Positions 46,004 through 59,074 of a stretch of DNA of 64,000 nt are shown here, piece after piece. A program made the translations under genes and the position numbers. The notes beneath the pieces are model-generated. The model saw nothing but the letters and a program-made list of their open reading frames with translations, did no database searches and was not told the DNA's origin. Every line of letters begins with the position of its first letter. Position 1 is the first letter of the stretch. This DNA is from Sphingomonadales bacterium 39-57-19 (GTDB lineage Bacteria; Pseudomonadota; Alphaproteobacteria; Sphingomonadales; Sphingomonadaceae), in contig NCJG01000001.1 in NCBI GenBank assembly GCA_002282385.1, forward strand, positions 186,001-250,000. Direction: 5' to 3'.

Positions 46004-47655
46004 ATGCTAACGGGGCTGTCGATCCGCGATGTGGTGCTGATCGAGGCGCTGGACCTTGAATTCGCAAACGGCCTTGGTGTGTTAACCGGGGAGACGGGCG
46101 CTGGTAAGTCGATCTTGCTGGACGCTCTTGGCCTTGCGCTGGGTGCGCGCGCCGATAGTGGCCTTGTGCGGGCAGGCGCTGATAAGGCGCAAGTGACGGC
46201 CAGCTTTGATGCGCCAGCCAATGTGGTCGCGTTTCTGGGCGAAAATGACATTGAAATCGACATAGGCGAACCGCTGCTGATCCGCCGTTCGGTCAAGGCC
46301 GATGGCGGTAGTAAGGCGTTCATAAATGATCAGCCTTGCTCTGCGGCTTTGTTGCGCGATGTCGGTGCATCTTTGGTCGAAATACACGGACAGCATGATG
46401 ACCGGGGGTTGCTGAACCCGCGCGGGCACCGGGCGCTGCTTGACGCCTTTGGCCGATGCGACACCGCAACCGTCGCGGCCAATTTCACGTCATGGCATGA
46501 AGCGAAAGTGCGGCTTGATATCGCACGCGAAGCGCTGGAAAATGCGGCGCGCGATCAAGAGTGGCTTGAACATGCGGTGGCGGAACTTGCTGCCTTTAAT
46601 CCCCAGCCGGGTGAGGAAGAGGAGCTGGCCGGCGAGCGGTCGGACATGCAAAAAGGCGAGCGCATCGCCGAAGATTTGAAGGCGGTGCTCGAGAGCTTTG
46701 ATGGCCCTAAAAGCGGGCTTGCGCTTATCCGGTCTGCGGCACGTAAGCTTGATCGCTTGGCAGATGCCCATCCGTTGCTGGCAGAAGCGCTGACATCGCT
46801 TGACCGTGCCGTGATTGAAGCAAGCGAAGCCGAAGACAAGTTGAATGCGGCTGCGCGGGCGATTGAATATGAACCAGCACGTCTCGATGAAATTGAGGAG
46901 CGCCTGTTCGAATTGCGCGCGCTCGCCCGTAAGCACAATGTCGCGCCCGACGGCATCATTGCCCTGCAGGAGCGCCTGACCGCGCAGCTTCAGTCGATTG
47001 AGGCAGGGGGCGAGGGGCTCGCTCTGTTAGAGGCTGAGGTGGCTGCAAAGCACGCAGCCTATGTTACGTCCGCCACGGCACTGTCGGAAACGCGGCGTGC
47101 GTCAGCAGCGAAGCTGGATGCCGCCGTTAAGGTCGAGTTGGCGCCGTTAAAGCTGGATGCGGCACAGTTCCAAACATCTGTCGAGCAGCTTCCCGAAGAC
47201 CGCTGGGCCGCGTCGGGCATGGACCGCGTCGAGTTTCTGATTTCAACAAATCCCGGCGCGCCATTCGCGCCGCTGGCCAAAATTGCATCGGGCGGCGAAC
47301 TGTCGCGCTTCATCCTCGCGCTGAAAGTCGCGTTGGCGGAAGAGGGCGGGGCGGCGACAATCATCTTTGATGAAATCGACCGCGGCGTCGGCGGTGCTGT
47401 GGCGGCTGCGATCGGCGAGCGGCTTGCGCGCTTGGCCCAACATACGCAGTTGCTGGCGGTCACGCATAGTCCGCAGGTCGCGGCCAAAGGCAAGGCGCAT
47501 TACTTCATCGCCAAATCCAGCCAAGGGACGGTGACGCGCACGGGCGTCGTCTTGCTGGATAACGACGCGCGCAGCCAAGAAATCGCCCGGATGCTCTCGG
47601 GTGCAGAAGTAACGGATGAAGCGCGCGCGCAAGCAAAACGCCTTTTGGAGGTTGT

Positions 47656-47659
<4 letters not shown>
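46004..47659 (+). CDS. recN: DNA repair protein RecN
   Basis: The 551-residue SMC-like ATPase acts in double-strand break repair. Walker A is GETGAGKS (about residues 29-36), coiled-coil arms fill about 150-370, and the C-terminal half-site has the signature ASGGELSRFILALK, Walker B TIIFDEIDRGVGG and the H-loop AVTHSPQVA. It starts 4 bases after bamD ends, and its stop overlaps the GTG of the next gene (GTGA). Confidence 0.96.
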
Positions 47660-50261
<2,602 letters not shown>

Positions 50262-50344
50262 CCGCGACTAGCAAAGTCTTTTGGTTTGATGAGATCGCTG
50301 CCAACGCGGTTGATGCAAAACAGTTTCAAGTGTAACTAATTGCC

Positions 50345-51241
50345 ATGGATAGCTCGAGCCATGTTTATGACGCGCCGCCTGCCGGCGCAAATGCCGATTG
50401 GACCGTGCCCCAAAACTGGGACGCCTTTGGCGCTGATGACCATGCGATGTGGGACCGCCTTTTTGCGCGCCAAACCGCGATGCTACCGGGCCGCGCGGCT
50501 GACGCATTTCTACGCGGGATCGATGTTCTGAAGCTCACGCGTCCCGGTATTCCGGATTATCGCGAATTGAACGCGCGGTTGATGGCGGCCACCGGTTGGC
50601 AAATTGTTGCCGTGCCGGGTTTGGTTCCCGACGACGTGTTTTTCGACCATCTCGCCAATCGCCGTTTTCCGGCAGGCAATTTTATCCGGACGCCGGAGCA
50701 GCTCGATTATCTGCAAGAGCCAGACATTTTCCATGATGTGTTTGGCCATGTGCCCATGTTGGCCGACCCCGTATTTGCCGATTATATGGTCGCTTATGGC
50801 AAGGGCGGATTGCGCTCGCTCGGTTTTGGCGCGCTTGACCATCTCGCGCGGCTATATTGGTATACGGTGGAGTTCGGCCTCATTCAGCAGGCCGATGGCT
50901 TGCGGATTTACGGCGCTGGGATCGTTTCAAGCTATGCAGAGAGCATTTTTGCGCTGGAGGACCCAAGTCCAAGCCGGATCGCGTTCGATCTGTTGCGCGT
51001 CATGCGCAGCCATTACCGGATTGATGATTTTCAGCAGAACTATTTTGTGGTCTCCAGCATGGATCAGCTGCTTGAGGTGACCGTTGAGACCGATTTCGCG
51101 CCCTTATATCAACGGCTCGAATCCTTGCCCGAGATATTGGTTGGCGAAACCATTGCCGAAGATGCGCTCATTACCAAGGGCACTCAGGAATATGTGAAGG
51201 GCGCAAGCCGCTACCAGGTTCCAAAATCATCCGGCGGCTGA
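50345..51241 (+). CDS. phhA: Phenylalanine 4-monooxygenase
   Basis: The 298-residue pterin-dependent iron enzyme converts phenylalanine to tyrosine. The iron triad is His130 and His135 in EPDIFHDVFGHVP and Glu176 in YWYTVEFGL. PGIPDYRELNARL and SSYAESIFAL are also conserved. The protein matches the single-domain bacterial form. No pterin-4a-carbinolamine dehydratase gene is near. Its 3' end overlaps the convergent prmA by 31 bases. Confidence 0.93.
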   Translation: MDSSSHVYDAPPAGANADWTVPQNWDAFGADDHAMWDRLFARQTAMLPGRAADAFLRGIDVLKLTRPGIPDYRELNARLMAATGWQIVAVPGLVPDDVFFDHLANRRFPAGNFIRTPEQLDYLQEPDIFHDVFGHVPMLADPVFADYMVAYGKGGLRSLGFGALDHLARLYWYTVEFGLIQQADGLRIYGAGIVSSYAESIFALEDPSPSRIAFDLLRVMRSHYRIDDFQQNYFVVSSMDQLLEVTVETDFAPLYQRLESLPEILVGETIAEDALITKGTQEYVKGASRYQVPKSSGG

Positions 51242-52185
51242 CTGGTGCGGCCTGAAGCGCGCAGCGGACGTTGCCAGCCATAATTGCGGCGCTTGACGAG
51301 CCACAGGCATGGCCAATCGCCCATATCCTTGCGTTTTTGCAGTCGAAACCCGTGTAGGCGATATGCGCGCGTGACCGCTTCTGCCTGCGTATTCAGCAAG
51401 CCTGCCAATATCAGCGAGCCACCTTCACGCAATATCGCTGATAGTGACGGCGCAAGTTCGATTAACGGGCCCGCCAAAATATTGGCGATCACCAAATCAT
51501 AAGGCGCGCGGGCGGTGATAAGGTCGTGCGCTGTCCCTGCGGCCACACACAGCGCCAACTGACCCTGCGCAACGCCGCAAGGGACGTTGTTGACCACGGC
51601 ATTGGCCGCGGTGACATCAATGCTGACTGGGTCGATATCCGATGCCGTCAAATATGCTTTCGGCCACAACACATGCGCGGCAAAAGCCAGCAGGCCAGTG
51701 CCGGTCCCGATGTCGGCAATCAGGTCAAAGTGTTTGCCAGCACGTTTCATTCTGTCGAGCATATCAAGACAGCCGCTGGTCGTTTCATGTCCGCCCGTGC
51801 CAAAGGCGCGGCTAGCCTCGATTTGGAACGGGTTTGCACCGTCGGGCACTGTGCCTTTGTTGGCCATTGTGTGGACGTAGAAGCGCCCGGCATGCACCGG
51901 CTGAAGCCCTTGTTGGCTCATAACGACCCAGTCGGCATCGGGAAGTTTTTCAACCACTGCCTTTGCTTTGACAGCGCTGGGCAAGCGGATTTGGATGGCG
52001 GCGATCACCTGAGCATTTGGCTTCTCGTTAAAATAGGCCTCAAGCCGCCATTTCTCGTCATTGAAAGCTTCGACCTCGTCCGCAACGATGGTCGGCATGG
52101 GTTCCAATGCGGCCAACCACTCATCGTCATGGTGCAGTTCTTCCGCTTCGTTGCGGGTGCAGGGCAGGGTCACCTTCCAGCTCAT
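51211..52185 (-). CDS. prmA: Ribosomal protein L11 methyltransferase
   Basis: The 324-residue SAM-dependent enzyme trimethylates ribosomal protein L11. After an N-terminal substrate-recognition domain, EASRAFGTGGHETTSGCLDML, given here by FGTGGHETT, and IADIGTGTGLLAFAA form the SAM site, and VIANILAGPLIELAP carries the NILA motif. The last about 30 residues (from about 295) exceed the core and overlap phhA. Its ATG overlaps the stop of the metallo-beta-lactamase gene by 4 bases. Confidence 0.9.
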   Translation of the reverse strand: MSWKVTLPCTRNEAEELHHDDEWLAALEPMPTIVADEVEAFNDEKWRLEAYFNEKPNAQVIAAIQIRLPSAVKAKAVVEKLPDADWVVMSQQGLQPVHAGRFYVHTMANKGTVPDGANPFQIEASRAFGTGGHETTSGCLDMLDRMKRAGKHFDLIADIGTGTGLLAFAAHVLWPKAYLTASDIDPVSIDVTAANAVVNNVPCGVAQGQLALCVAAGTAHDLITARAPYDLVIANILAGPLIELAPSLSAILREGGSLILAGLLNTQAEAVTRAYRLHGFRLQKRKDMGDWPCLWLVKRRNYGWQRPLRASGRTSQPPDDFGTW

Positions 52186-53081
52186 TGTGCTGCTTCTTTG
52201 GCTAACCGGGCGTCGAGCCGCTCCATCGCTGCTTTCGCATAATTTGCACAGCCTGCAGGGTCGGCCAGAGATTCCTTGCCCGAAACGCGTTCAAAGAAAC
52301 GTGATTGCGCGGGGTGCGGGGCAATTAGGACGTCGCATGGGTTTAGTTCAGAAACGCGTTTCATGGTCGCCCTTAACACCGCCACATATTCTGGATGGTC
52401 GGTAAATCGGTACGCATCAGCAGACACAGCGCCAAGGCTGTCGGCGAAAACAAATTGATGACAGGTCGCGCCCTCGCATGATTTCCAGGTCCAACTCGTT
52501 CCGCCAGGGGCGTGACCGGGCGTGGCGACGGCAGTCATTTTTATCGGGCCAAGGGTGATGGTTTCACCGTCGCGGACGATCTGGTCGACCTTTATGCCGG
52601 CGAAAGGCGGCAATATTGCCAACTGCGGGTCGGTAGGGTCGGAAATACCGGTCTCCAGACTTTTGCGCGCTTCGGCCCGTGCCAACATGCGGGCACCGGT
52701 AATGCCCTTTAGCGCGGCAAGTCCGCCAACATGATCATAATGTTCATGACTGCTGACCAGATATTTCACATCTGTTGGTTGGAAACCAAGCTTCCGAATA
52801 TTGTCGGCAATGAACGGCGTAGCTTCGGCGGTCGCGCCGTCGATGAGGATATGACCTTTGGGTGACGTGACGAGCAACGACACGATGCCGCATGTGCCCA
52901 CCATATAAACATTGGCGAATATATGTGCAGGCGGGGCAGGGTCGCTCCAGCCGTCACGGCCTTGGCACTGTGACGCGAGTGTGGCCCCGCCGCGCATGCT
53001 CTTGACGGGTGCGACCGGTGCGCAGGCCGTCAGGGCTAACGCCAATAGGGCGCCCAGCTTAGCGTACATAGCTCGCGCCAT
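52182..53081 (-). CDS. Subclass B3 metallo-beta-lactamase
   Basis: The 299-residue exported protein has the complete B3 zinc set: His112, His114, Asp116, His117 in SSHEHYDHVGG, His190 in TPGHAPGGTSW and His256 in APHPAQSRF. The fold begins with HIFANVYMVGT (about residues 53-63). The signal ends in LTAC (Cys20), so it may be a lipoprotein. Subclass B3 enzymes hydrolyse penicillins, cephalosporins and carbapenems, and chromosomal forms are known in sphingomonads. It lies between an SDR gene and prmA, overlapping both, without mobile elements. Met5 is an alternative start. Activity is inferred. Confidence 0.88.
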   Translation of the reverse strand: MARAMYAKLGALLALALTACAPVAPVKSMRGGATLASQCQGRDGWSDPAPPAHIFANVYMVGTCGIVSLLVTSPKGHILIDGATAEATPFIADNIRKLGFQPTDVKYLVSSHEHYDHVGGLAALKGITGARMLARAEARKSLETGISDPTDPQLAILPPFAGIKVDQIVRDGETITLGPIKMTAVATPGHAPGGTSWTWKSCEGATCHQFVFADSLGAVSADAYRFTDHPEYVAVLRATMKRVSELNPCDVLIAPHPAQSRFFERVSGKESLADPAGCANYAKAAMERLDARLAKEAAQ

Positions 53082-53751
53082 TTATATCTAAAACGGCGCC
53101 CGTCATCGACGGCGGCGCATCAAGCGCACAGAATTTTGCCATGGCCGCGACCTCTTCGGGATCAGCGACCTTGCCAAGTGGGATATCGGCGAGCAGCTTA
53201 TCGCCGCCGCGGCTTGCGAGATAATCGTCTGCCATGCCGGTCATGGTAAAGCCGGGGCATATGGCAAAGGCATAGATTTTGTTGGCCGCGTACGCCCGCG
53301 CAATTGTCTTGGTCATGGCGACCATGCCGGCCTTTGATGCCGCATAATGCCAATGGGCCGGGCTATCCCCGCGATGCGCGGCGCGGCTGGCGATGTTGAC
53401 GATTCTGCCACTTGCGTTCGATTCTTGCCAATGCAGGACGGCACGGCGACACAAGTCCGCACTGGCCGTCAGGTTGATCTGCATGGTCCGGTTCCAATTG
53501 GCGAGCCATTCCTCGTCAGAGGTCGAAATCGGGTTTTGTTCAAATACCCCGGCATTGTTGATCAATACATCCACACGTCCGTCAAGGCGATCAAGCGCAT
53601 GGTTCCAAAGCCGCTGTGGCGTTGCGGGATCGCTTAGGTCGCCATCTGTGCTGGACAGCGCCAGCACGGAAGTCGTTGCGGGGTCAAAGCTGGCGGCGGC
53701 AGCAGCGCCGATGCCGCGTGATGCGCCGGTGATAAGGATATGGGTTTTCAT
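53059..53751 (-). CDS. Short-chain dehydrogenase/reductase
   Basis: The 230-residue oxidoreductase has the nucleotide-binding TGASRGIG (residues 8-15), NNAG (about 66-69), the catalytic serine in NIASRAAH and the YAASK pair (Tyr-x-x-x-Lys), followed by ICPGFTMTGM. It may act as a 3-oxoacyl-type or sugar/alcohol reductase; the substrate is unknown. It is the first gene of the SDR-metallo-beta-lactamase-prmA unit and overlaps the lactamase start. Confidence 0.85.
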   Translation of the reverse strand: MKTHILITGASRGIGAAAAASFDPATTSVLALSSTDGDLSDPATPQRLWNHALDRLDGRVDVLINNAGVFEQNPISTSDEEWLANWNRTMQINLTASADLCRRAVLHWQESNASGRIVNIASRAAHRGDSPAHWHYAASKAGMVAMTKTIARAYAANKIYAFAICPGFTMTGMADDYLASRGGDKLLADIPLGKVADPEEVAAMAKFCALDAPPSMTGAVLDINGASYVR

Positions 53752-53792
53752 CCGCGCTGCTTTTCACAGCGCCGACAAAATTTCAACCGAAG

Positions 53793-55133
53793 TTATCGGA
53801 TGAGGTTTCCAACAAAGCGCGTGGCATTGGCTTGAAGCGATGAGATTTTCTCATTTACTTCGCTAAATCCGCCTTCAAGCTGCATGATTTCCGACACCAC
53901 ATTTTCCGTATCGCTGCGGATGGCGGAGATGGTATTTGACATTAAATCGGCGGCCAGCGCGGTTTCGTCGACCGACGCGGTAATCATCGTCACCGTTTGT
54001 GCTTGGTCCTCCATCGCCCGCCGGATCCGTTCGGCAGACATCCGCACTTCGTCAACAGTTTCGCGGATGGATGCGTTTGATTCAACGGATGCCTTGGTCG
54101 CACTTTGAATGGATGAAATCTTCTGCGCAATTTCGTCCGTTGCCTGCGCTGTTTGATTTGCGAGGCTTTTTACCTCCTGCGCGACTACGGCGAACCCGCG
54201 GCCCGCATCGCCTGCGCGTGCGGCTTCGATCGTGGCGTTCAGTGCCAACAAGTTGGTTTGCCCGGCGATGTCGCGGATAAGGCCCAATATAGATTCGATA
54301 GATTGGGATTGTTCGGACAGCGTATCGGTTGCCACTGCACCTTTGGTTGCCACGGCGGCGGCGCGGTTTGCGACGTCGGCGGCAGTCTCCACTTCTGTCC
54401 GTGCATCTTCAATAGCGCGGATGAGGCCTGCGGCAGTTTGGGCTGCTTCGCGCATGGCGACTGCAGATTGTTCAGACGCTGCCGCAACTTCAGACGCCTT
54501 GGACAGCATGCCGTTCGCCATTTGCGAGCTGCTCGCGGCTTGTTGGCGCAATACGGCTGTGCGGTCGGCAACCTCATGTGCCGCAATGCCGATGTCGGAT
54601 TCAAACTGCGCCGATTGTTCCTGGCGGCGTGTCGCGTTCTGATTAGCGTGATATGCCGTGTGACACATTGCCATGATGGACAGTTCCAGGCCCGTCGCGG
54701 TCAGAACGGCAGCTGCAAGGTCCTGATAATCTTCCTGTTCGACGCCATATACTTCACCAAGCAACTTTAGCGTGAAGGCGTTCGTCCGTATCGACGCTGC
54801 ATTAAGAGCTTTGGGCGGGATGCCCCGCTGGCAAGAATCCATAATCTGGCGGGTTAGAAACTTTGACCATTCCGCGCCTTCGATATCGCTAAGGCGTTTA
54901 CCAATAAAGGCCGCTGTTTTGATCCGGGCTTTTTCTACATTTTCGGGATCCTGCATTTCCGGAAACTTACCCATGCGGGTCCAATAATCCCAATAATAGC
55001 TGCTAATGTCATATAGCCGGTCTTTCAACAGCTCGCCGACTTTGCGGCAGCGGGGCGCAAAGTTTTTGTCTTCGACAAACACATCAATAATCGCCTGGAC
55101 GTCCGATTGTTCAATGTCCCGTTTTTCTGCCAT
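53793..55133 (-). CDS. Soluble methyl-accepting chemotaxis protein with globin-like N-terminal domain
   Basis: A 446-residue chemoreceptor without any membrane segment. Residues 1-165 are helical and resemble the globin-coupled sensor domain (WTRMGKF and a C-terminal IPPKAL that aligns with the GLPP region next to the proximal histidine). Here the position expected for the heme-ligating histidine is Cys101 in [10 protein letters not shown]. The signalling domain (about 175-430) has the conserved tip [19 protein letters not shown] and [15 protein letters not shown]. Long-range helical heptads flank it. No other chemotaxis gene is adjacent. The globin assignment is tentative. Confidence 0.85.
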   Translation of the reverse strand: MAEKRDIEQSDVQAIIDVFVEDKNFAPRCRKVGELLKDRLYDISSYYWDYWTRMGKFPEMQDPENVEKARIKTAAFIGKRLSDIEGAEWSKFLTRQIMDSCQRGIPPKALNAASIRTNAFTLKLLGEVYGVEQEDYQDLAAAVLTATGLELSIMAMCHTAYHANQNATRRQEQSAQFESDIGIAAHEVADRTAVLRQQAASSSQMANGMLSKASEVAAASEQSAVAMREAAQTAAGLIRAIEDARTEVETAADVANRAAAVATKGAVATDTLSEQSQSIESILGLIRDIAGQTNLLALNATIEAARAGDAGRGFAVVAQEVKSLANQTAQATDEIAQKISSIQSATKASVESNASIRETVDEVRMSAERIRRAMEDQAQTVTMITASVDETALAADLMSNTISAIRSDTENVVSEIMQLEGGFSEVNEKISSLQANATRFVGNLIR

Positions 55134-55382
55134 ACTCGCATTCCTGTGTCATGGTCTTCCGCAATGCGGACCGATTTCACATCTTTAAGCGGTAAATGGT
55201 TAATAGGCGGTTATTGGCCAAACGCCTCCGATGCTCTGGCGCAGATTTTGTGCAAAGTTGTGATTGAACAAATCCATCATCCCAATGCGCGATTCTGACG
55301 GTGGAGGCCTTGCGCCACGCCATTAAACGATTAAAGAGCGACGCTTAATACAGGCCGCGCTTAAATGAAGGACGCTGAAATC

Positions 55383-55823
55383 ATGGCGAAAAACCCGAAC
55401 CGCCCGTTATCACCGCATTTGCAGGTGTATCGCTGGTCACCGCAGATGGCGATTTCGATTTTCCACCGTGCAACAGGATTCATCCTCGCGACGGTTGGTA
55501 TGGTCACTTTGTTGTGGTGGTTGTCTGCAATTGGCGGTGGCGCGGAAAGCTATGCGACCTTTCAAAAATATGTGGTCTCCGCAGGTGAAAGCGCAACCGG
55601 TTTTGAAACGGCGGTCAACTGGTTCTTCCGGCTTTTGGGCCTTGCTGTAACCTTCAGCTTTTTCCAGCATCTCGCATCTGGCATTCGCCACCTCGTTTTG
55701 GATATTGGCGCTGGTTACGAATTGAAGGCTAACCGGACCTGGGCTTCGGCTGCATTCATTGCGGCCTTTTTTGCAACTGCATTCGTTGTCCTGTTTGTGG
55801 CATCGCGCTTTCTGGGAGTTTGA
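55383..55823 (+). CDS. sdhC: Succinate dehydrogenase cytochrome b556 subunit
   Basis: The 146-residue, three-helix membrane subunit anchors succinate dehydrogenase and binds quinone and heme b. NRPLSPHLQVYRW and ISIFHRATG at the N-terminus are diagnostic; the heme histidine is probably in FFQHLASGIRH. The ATG at 55383 has AAGGA at 55368-55372 upstream and is preferred to the ATG at 55365. It overlaps sdhD by 4 bases (ATGA). Confidence 0.93.
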   Translation: MAKNPNRPLSPHLQVYRWSPQMAISIFHRATGFILATVGMVTLLWWLSAIGGGAESYATFQKYVVSAGESATGFETAVNWFFRLLGLAVTFSFFQHLASGIRHLVLDIGAGYELKANRTWASAAFIAAFFATAFVVLFVASRFLGV

Positions 55824-56215
55824 TGATGGACAGTAGAACATATATCGGACGCGTGCGCGGGCTGGGTTCAGCAAAGCATGGCGGCGAACATTGGCTGAAA
55901 CAGCGCCTGACCGCGATTGGCAATATCTTGCTGACCACGTGGCTCGTTGTCTCGCTGCTTCTCATGCCGAATTTTGATCAAGCAACTTTGGCGCAATGGC
56001 TGGCTCAGCCAACGGTTGCGGTCCCGATGATATTGATGATCGTCAACATTTTTTCGCACGCGCGCCTTGGTCTTCAGGTTTTGATTGAAGATTATGTGCA
56101 TGACGAAGGATTGAAGTTTGGCGCAATGGCGCTGCTCAACTTCTATGTCGTCGCGAGCGCCGTGTTCGGCATTTTCGTCGTAGCAAAATTAGCATTTACC
56201 GGAGCATCCGCCTGA
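55820..56215 (+). CDS. sdhD: Succinate dehydrogenase hydrophobic membrane anchor subunit
   Basis: The 131-residue second anchor subunit has three membrane segments (about 31-50, 65-82 and 98-125). [19 protein letters not shown] at the start and the heme/quinone segment [17 protein letters not shown] are family features. The stop and the sdhA start share one base (TGATG), so the operon is tightly coupled. Confidence 0.93.
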   Translation: MMMDSRTYIGRVRGLGSAKHGGEHWLKQRLTAIGNILLTTWLVVSLLLMPNFDQATLAQWLAQPTVAVPMILMIVNIFSHARLGLQVLIEDYVHDEGLKFGAMALLNFYVVASAVFGIFVVAKLAFTGASA

Positions 56216-58017
56216 TGTCAGACGCTTACAAGATTATCGACCATACCTATGACACGGTTGTTGTCGGAGCCGGTGGCTCTGGCTTGCGCGCCACGATGGG
56301 TAGCGCTGAAGCCGGTTTGAAAACAGCCTGTATCACCAAGGTTTTCCCCACCCGTTCGCATACGGTTGCGGCACAGGGCGGCATTGCGGCGTCGCTTGGC
56401 AACAACTCGCCGGACCATTGGACCTGGCATATGTACGACACCGTAAAGGGGTCCGACTGGTTGGGTGACCAAGACGCGATCGAATATATGGTGCGTGAAG
56501 CGCCTGCTGCGGTGTATGAGCTTGAGCATGCCGGCGTTCCATTTAGCCGCAATGCCGACGGCACAATTTACCAGCGTCCCTTTGGCGGCCACATGCAGAA
56601 TATGGGCGAAGGCCCTCCTGTTCAGCGTACTGCCGCAGCGGCCGACCGCACCGGTCACGCCATGTTGCACAGCCTGTATCAGCAGAGCCTGAAATATGAC
56701 GCGGATTTCTTCATCGAATATTTCGCGCTCGATCTGATTATGGAAAATGGCGAATGCCGCGGCGTGATCGCCATGTGCATGGAAGATGGCACCATCCACC
56801 GTTTCAAGAGCCACGCCGTCGTGCTGGCAACCGGCGGATATGGCCGTGCCTATTTCTCCGCCACTTCGGCGCATACCTGCACCGGTGACGGTGGCGGCAT
56901 GGTGCTGCGCGCCGGGCTTCCGCTTCAGGATATGGAGTTCGTGCAATTCCACCCGACCGGTATTTACGGCGCTGGCGTTCTCATCACTGAAGGCGCGCGC
57001 GGCGAGGGCGGATATCTGACCAACAGCGAAGGCGAGCGCTTCATGGAGCGTTATGCACCGTCCGCTAAGGATTTGGCTTCACGCGACGTTGTCAGCCGTT
57101 CGATGGCACTTGAAATGCGTGAAGGCCGTGGTGTCGGTCCGCATAAGGACCATATCTATCTGCATCTCGACCATATCGATCCCAAGGTTTTGGCCCAGCG
57201 TTTGCCCGGCATCACCGAAAGCGGAAAGATTTTCGCTGGCGTCGATTTGACGCGTCAACCACTGCCCGTGACACCAACCGTGCACTACAATATGGGCGGA
57301 ATTCCTTGCAATTATCATGGTCAGGTGGTCACCAAGGTTGGTGATGACCCCGAAGTCATCGTGCGTGGCCTTTACGCGGTCGGCGAAGCAGCATGTGTTT
57401 CGGTGCATGGTGCGAACCGGCTTGGATCAAACTCGTTGATCGACTTGGTGGTATTCGGACGCGCAACTGGTCTGCATTTGAAATCGTCGTTGACGCCAGG
57501 TGCGCCGCACAAGGCGCTGCCGAAAGATGCCGCCGATTTGGCACTGACCCGCGTCGACAAGTTCCGTGCGGCAAAGGGCGGTTCGCCGACTGCAGACATT
57601 CGTTTGCAAATGCAGCGGACAATGCAAAAGCACGCTGCGGTTTTCCGCGACACAGCATTGCTGGCCGAAGGCGTTACCGAGATGCAAAAGGTCAATCAAC
57701 GTCTGGCCGACGTGCACGTCACCGACCGCAGCATGATCTGGAACACCGACCTCATCGAAACGCTTGAGCTCGACAATCTGATGGCGCAGGCCGTCTGCAC
57801 CATCGAAAGCGCCAACAACCGCAAGGAAAGCCGTGGCGCACATGCGCATGAGGATTATCCAGAGCGCGATGACGCAAACTGGATGAAGCACACCGCTTCA
57901 TGGTTCGAAGGTTGGGGCGGTTCAGGCGGCGCGGTGAAAATCGACTACCGCCCAGTGCATGACTATACGCTGACCGACGAGGCAGAGTATATCAAGCCTA
58001 AACCACGTGTTTACTAA
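56215..58017 (+). CDS. sdhA: Succinate dehydrogenase flavoprotein subunit
   Basis: The 600-residue flavoprotein oxidises succinate in the TCA cycle and respiratory chain. The FAD fold starts [13 protein letters not shown] (residues 15-27), the covalent FAD histidine is His49 in [11 protein letters not shown], and the catalytic HPTGIYG and RGEGG segments, with the late [10 protein letters not shown], are intact. The iron-sulfur subunit gene sdhB, which normally follows, is not present; the gene instead overlaps the convergent LLM oxidoreductase by 20 bases. Confidence 0.97.
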   Translation: MSDAYKIIDHTYDTVVVGAGGSGLRATMGSAEAGLKTACITKVFPTRSHTVAAQGGIAASLGNNSPDHWTWHMYDTVKGSDWLGDQDAIEYMVREAPAAVYELEHAGVPFSRNADGTIYQRPFGGHMQNMGEGPPVQRTAAAADRTGHAMLHSLYQQSLKYDADFFIEYFALDLIMENGECRGVIAMCMEDGTIHRFKSHAVVLATGGYGRAYFSATSAHTCTGDGGGMVLRAGLPLQDMEFVQFHPTGIYGAGVLITEGARGEGGYLTNSEGERFMERYAPSAKDLASRDVVSRSMALEMREGRGVGPHKDHIYLHLDHIDPKVLAQRLPGITESGKIFAGVDLTRQPLPVTPTVHYNMGGIPCNYHGQVVTKVGDDPEVIVRGLYAVGEAACVSVHGANRLGSNSLIDLVVFGRATGLHLKSSLTPGAPHKALPKDAADLALTRVDKFRAAKGGSPTADIRLQMQRTMQKHAAVFRDTALLAEGVTEMQKVNQRLADVHVTDRSMIWNTDLIETLELDNLMAQAVCTIESANNRKESRGAHAHEDYPERDDANWMKHTASWFEGWGGSGGAVKIDYRPVHDYTLTDEAEYIKPKPRVY

Positions 58018-58999
58018 GTTCCGCGAAAACGGAGGCTGTTATGTCCAAACTCCGTTTTCGTTTTTCATGATCGAAAACCGAACAGGCGACGATGATTTCG
58101 TCCGCTTGCGTGCGCGCCAAAAACGCTTTGACGCCCGCCTTTACAGTGTCAGCGGAGCCGATTGCGCTGGCCGATAATATGTCGTTCAACGCAGACGTAA
58201 ATTGCGGCGGCAGTGATGCCACATAGCCTTCGACCGGCGGCGGCATTTGGCGGGGGTTGCCGGTGCGTAAGGCGACGAAGCTTTGCATTAGTGAGCTCGC
58301 CAAAAACTCCGCTTCTGCATCGGTTTCGCCGGCGATGATGTTGAATGCCGCCATCGCATAGGGTTTGTCCAACACGGCGCTTGGCCGGAAATGGCTGCGG
58401 TAGATGTGCAGGGCTTCGTCGAGCATTTGCGGTGCAAAGTGGCTGGCGAAGGCAAAGGGCAAGCCAAGTGCAGCGGCCACTTGCGCGCCGTAGAGGCTGC
58501 TGCCCAAGATATAGAGTTGCACATTTGCGCCTGCGCCGGGTGTTGCGACGATGCCGGTTTTGCAGTCATCGGCGAAATAGCTTTGCAGTTCCATCACGTC
58601 GCGCGGGAACGCGTTCGGGTCGCTGTCCAATGTCCGGCGGATCGCTGCGGCAACGCGTTGGTCGCTGCCGGGCGCACGGCCCAATCCAAGGTCGATTCTG
58701 CCCGGGTAAAGCGCGTCCAAAGTGCCAAATTGTTCGGCAATGACCAATGGCGCATGGTTGGGCAGCATGATGCCGCCTGAACCAACGCGGATGGATTTTG
58801 TTGCGGCAGCGATATGCCCGATGACGACGCTGGTGGCCGCGCTGGCGATGCCGCGCATCCCATGATGTTCGGCAACCCAGTAACGGCTGAAACCCAGACT
58901 TTCGGCGTGGGCGGCAAGGTCTGCGGCATTGGCGAGCGCGCCAGCCACTGAACCACCTTCGACAACGGGAACTAGGTCAAGCAAAGAGTAATTGGTCAT
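57998..58999 (-). CDS. LLM-class flavin-dependent oxidoreductase
   Basis: A 333-residue luciferase-like monooxygenase fold. [13 protein letters not shown] at the start, [33 protein letters not shown] and [11 protein letters not shown] are hallmarks of the MsnO8/YhbW group that uses reduced flavin. There is no sign of light production; the substrate is unknown. It follows sdhA in convergent orientation and diverges from the LysE-type gene. The C-terminus ends normally. Confidence 0.88.
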   Translation of the reverse strand: MTNYSLLDLVPVVEGGSVAGALANAADLAAHAESLGFSRYWVAEHHGMRGIASAATSVVIGHIAAATKSIRVGSGGIMLPNHAPLVIAEQFGTLDALYPGRIDLGLGRAPGSDQRVAAAIRRTLDSDPNAFPRDVMELQSYFADDCKTGIVATPGAGANVQLYILGSSLYGAQVAAALGLPFAFASHFAPQMLDEALHIYRSHFRPSAVLDKPYAMAAFNIIAGETDAEAEFLASSLMQSFVALRTGNPRQMPPPVEGYVASLPPQFTSALNDILSASAIGSADTVKAGVKAFLARTQADEIIVACSVFDHEKRKRSLDITASVFAELSKHVV

Positions 59000-59074
59000 G
59001 AACCCTAAATGGGTGTGTTCACGCGTAATGCCAAGCGCAATCGACTATCGGGTGAAGGCGTGTATAAATTGCGG

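Noticed and set aside
53754..53772. GCGCTG-CAGCGC hairpin between the SDR and chemoreceptor genes
   Set aside because: Only 6 bp, no T-run and it begins 3 bases before the SDR start codon; not convincing as a terminator or operator.
57998..58999. Bioluminescence (lux-type) system
   Set aside because: The luciferase-like protein is a single LLM oxidoreductase with no luxB, luxCDE or aldehyde genes nearby.
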